Assembly: GCA_003254925.1 (NCBI GenBank)
Contig: QANZ01017167.1
Location: 62,001 to 126,000 of the forward strand
Reading direction: 5' to 3'
DNA from: Chamaecrista fasciculata
Taxonomy: Eukaryota > Streptophyta > Magnoliopsida > Fabales > Fabaceae
Length of the DNA: 64,000 bases
Shown here: positions 62,461 through 64,000 of the stretch, one piece after another
How the letters are laid out: each line of letters starts with the position of its first letter
How positions within the stretch are numbered: position 1 is the stretch's first letter
Position numbers and translations under genes: made by a program
Notes under the pieces: generated by a model
What the model was told of the DNA's origin: nothing
Seen by the model: the letters and a program-made list of their open reading frames with translations, nothing else
The model's database searches: none

Positions 62461-62640
62461 TCTAATATTATATGGCTCCACCCCTTTCTGGTCGTACATG
62501 TTTAAAACTATAGTCTATGAAATTAAAAATAAGAGAAAATTTACTATTTGGTCTCTCTTTCTTTACTAAGTTAACAATTTAGTCCCTTATTTATTTTACA
62601 TACATATTTGCGTGCTCGTTAGGGCACGCAAAGCCCCTAG
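62461..62640 (+). mobile_element. 180-bp mini-Helitron with intact 3' hairpin
   Basis: It begins TCTAATATTATATGGCTCCA after A and ends AAGCCCCTAG before T. A subterminal hairpin, GCGTGC (62610-62615) and GCACGC (62624-62629), lies 11 nt before the CTAG terminus, as in Helitrons. There are no inverted repeats and no TSD, also as expected. The element at 29944-30106 is a relative. Confidence 0.75.
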
Positions 62641-62900
62641 TATATATATATATATATATATATGGGAAATTTTTTTCCAAATCAATTATCAAGCTAAAAG
62701 ATAACCACACAAATTAAACCGAATCACAATAAGAATTAGCGTAAAAACAAATTGGAATTTTAAGAATCAAAACATAATGATTAATGAAAAATATTTTAGA
62801 GATCAAAATAGAATTCACCCTATGCTTCAAGAATAGATATGAGATTCTCACCGTAAAATAATATAAAAATGACTTTTATCTTATCTTATAATTTTTTTAA
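62641..62900. other. (TA)n tract and AT-rich intergenic DNA
   Basis: A (TA)n tract of about 22 bp follows the Helitron end. No gene is seen. Confidence 0.6.
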
Positions 62901-63120
62901 GGCCAAAGTGCGAAATTAGTCCTATAACTTTGCATGAGTTCCCAAATCAGTCCTATAACTTTTTTCGTCTCAGATTTGGTCCCATAAGTTTGAAAAATCC
63001 TCACCGTTAGTCCTATCAGTATTTCTGTTAAATTTTTTCTGTTAATGCTGATGTGGCATGATGACTAGGATATTGATGTGACAAAGTGGATTGAAATGGG
63101 ACCATACTGCAACAAATATT
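62901..63120. repeat. Degenerate TTTGGTCC-type foldback repeat
   Basis: It starts GGCCAAAGTGCGAAATTAGT and carries 'tcctataactt' and 'ttggtcccataa' blocks, then 'gctgatgtggca..gatgtgaca'. Only the left arm is clear, and no TSD was found. Confidence 0.5.
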
Positions 63121-63441
63121 AACAATGTGTTTGTATTTTGTGAATTTGACGAAGGACCATGTAAAGATCACTCATCTTCTTCATCTTCTTCTTCGAGTTC
63201 TAGGACTGATGAGTATTCAAAAGCTAGCACCTAGTCAACTAAACAAGAGCTTTATGGTTGAGTTGATCGCACACTCCTTCATGCTCAAGTATGTGGATGT
63301 TGGTTCAATTTTGCATATTGCTAGTATGGCAGAAAATTGCAACAATCAAGTTCAATTGCAATATCCACTAGATCAACATCTATGGTTCATTACTATATAA
63401 CTCAATTCTTGATTTTCATTAAAGAAAATTAAAGTGTGGAT

Positions 63442-63630
63442 GCAGAGAATAAAGGGCTTATTCAGGGTATTAAAGTGTGTTGTTCAGCTCCCATGATTTG
63501 CTATCTTTTCTTTGCAGATGATATAGCTTGATCTTCATTAAAGCAAATGAAATTGACTGTTGTAATTTGAAGAGTGTAATTGATAACTATGAGATTTGCT
63601 CGGGACAAAAGAGCAATTTTTTTTTTTATG
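63442..63630 (+). pseudogene. LINE reverse-transcriptase fragment
   Basis: An open frame reads AENKGLIQGIKVCCSAPMIC, then YLFFADD (FADD at 63511-63522), the catalytic YxDD-type motif of non-LTR reverse transcriptases. A 2-nt insertion just after FADD shifts the frame. The next frame continues LIFIKANEIDCCNLKSVIDN and YEICSGQKSNF, the region that normally follows in plant LINEs. Both ends of the element are missing. Confidence 0.75.
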
Positions 63631-64000
63631 GAAATGATTAATTATATATATTGGTTTGGATCTATAAAGCATGGATATCTCATTTTGAAGGCGTGTCACC
63701 TTGTCAAATATGTGTCTGTGTCAGACACTCACGACACATATTGACACATATTCATAAGTTTCAGAATATAAAATCATTTTTTTATACTATAATATAACAA
63801 ACAATAAAAAATAATAAAATAAATGAATAAATATTATAATTTTTAAAATTTTCATAAAAACTTATAAATTTTTAATTATTTATATATATAATATATGCCG
63901 TGTCGGGTCATGTAATTTTAAAAATTTAATATGTCGATTTGTCCGTATCTATATCGTGTTCCGTGTCTATGTCAGTTGGATGAGTTCGCGAGTTGTCCAG
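63631..64000. other. Right edge of the window, AT-rich
   Basis: 'AAGGCGTGTCACCTTG', 'GTGTCAGACAC' and 'CCGTGTCTATGTCAG' words suggest part of a repeated element running off the window. No gene. Confidence 0.35.

Noticed and set aside
63125..63400. 91-aa ORF upstream of the LINE fragment
   Set aside because: No recognisable motif and no alignment with the non-LTR RT segment that follows; probably chance or decayed repeat.

Overview
This window is plant nuclear DNA from a eudicot. The genes have many short exons with GT-AG introns, AT-rich introns and intergenic DNA, pyrimidine-rich 5' leaders, and protein families typical of land plants. A legume is my best guess, from the abundance of 'TTTGGTCC'-type foldback repeats, but that is weak inference. 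Two single N bases (28160, 31017) sit beside homopolymers and are assembly ambiguities.

Six protein-coding genes can be reconstructed exon by exon, each with a continuous reading frame. In order they are: an AAP7-type amino acid permease (+, 61-4005); a STAR/KH RNA-binding protein of the At5g56140 type (+, 5819-10823); the EF-hand protein CML21 (-, 16339-14049); a class I ubiquitin-conjugating enzyme E2 (+, 24745-26297); a Sec14-nodulin phosphatidylinositol/phosphatidylcholine transfer protein of the SFH13 type (+, 42711-47883); and the splicing regulator SUA/RBM5-like (-, 57825-49859). KH/CML21 and SFH13/SUA are convergent pairs. The genes do not form a pathway. They are ordinary single genes separated by repeat-rich DNA.

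The rest is mostly transposon-derived. From 17.4 to 23.4 kb, from 26.3 to 41.5 kb and from 58.6 to 64 kb I see no host gene but many small insertions, several datable by target-site duplications (TSDs) read directly from the sequence. They include long-inverted-repeat elements with 9-bp TSDs (Mutator-like), four SINE-like retroposons with 12-20 bp TSDs plus one weaker candidate, mini-Helitrons ending in CTAG after a hairpin, a hAT-like element with an 8-bp TSD, and two decayed LINE fragments.

The most unusual observation is modular. Three inverted-repeat elements (20.1, 32.5 and 59.7 kb) share a related internal core but carry different terminal inverted-repeat modules, and one of them carries both modules in series. 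Two of these have 9-bp TSDs, one exact and one 8/9. Other points of interest are a foldback element immediately upstream of the SUA core promoter, a SINE about 160 bp upstream of the E2 gene's TATA tract, a GC-AG intron in SFH13, a perfect 102-bp tandem duplication in a KH-gene intron, and an 18-bp perfect hairpin downstream of the E2 gene.
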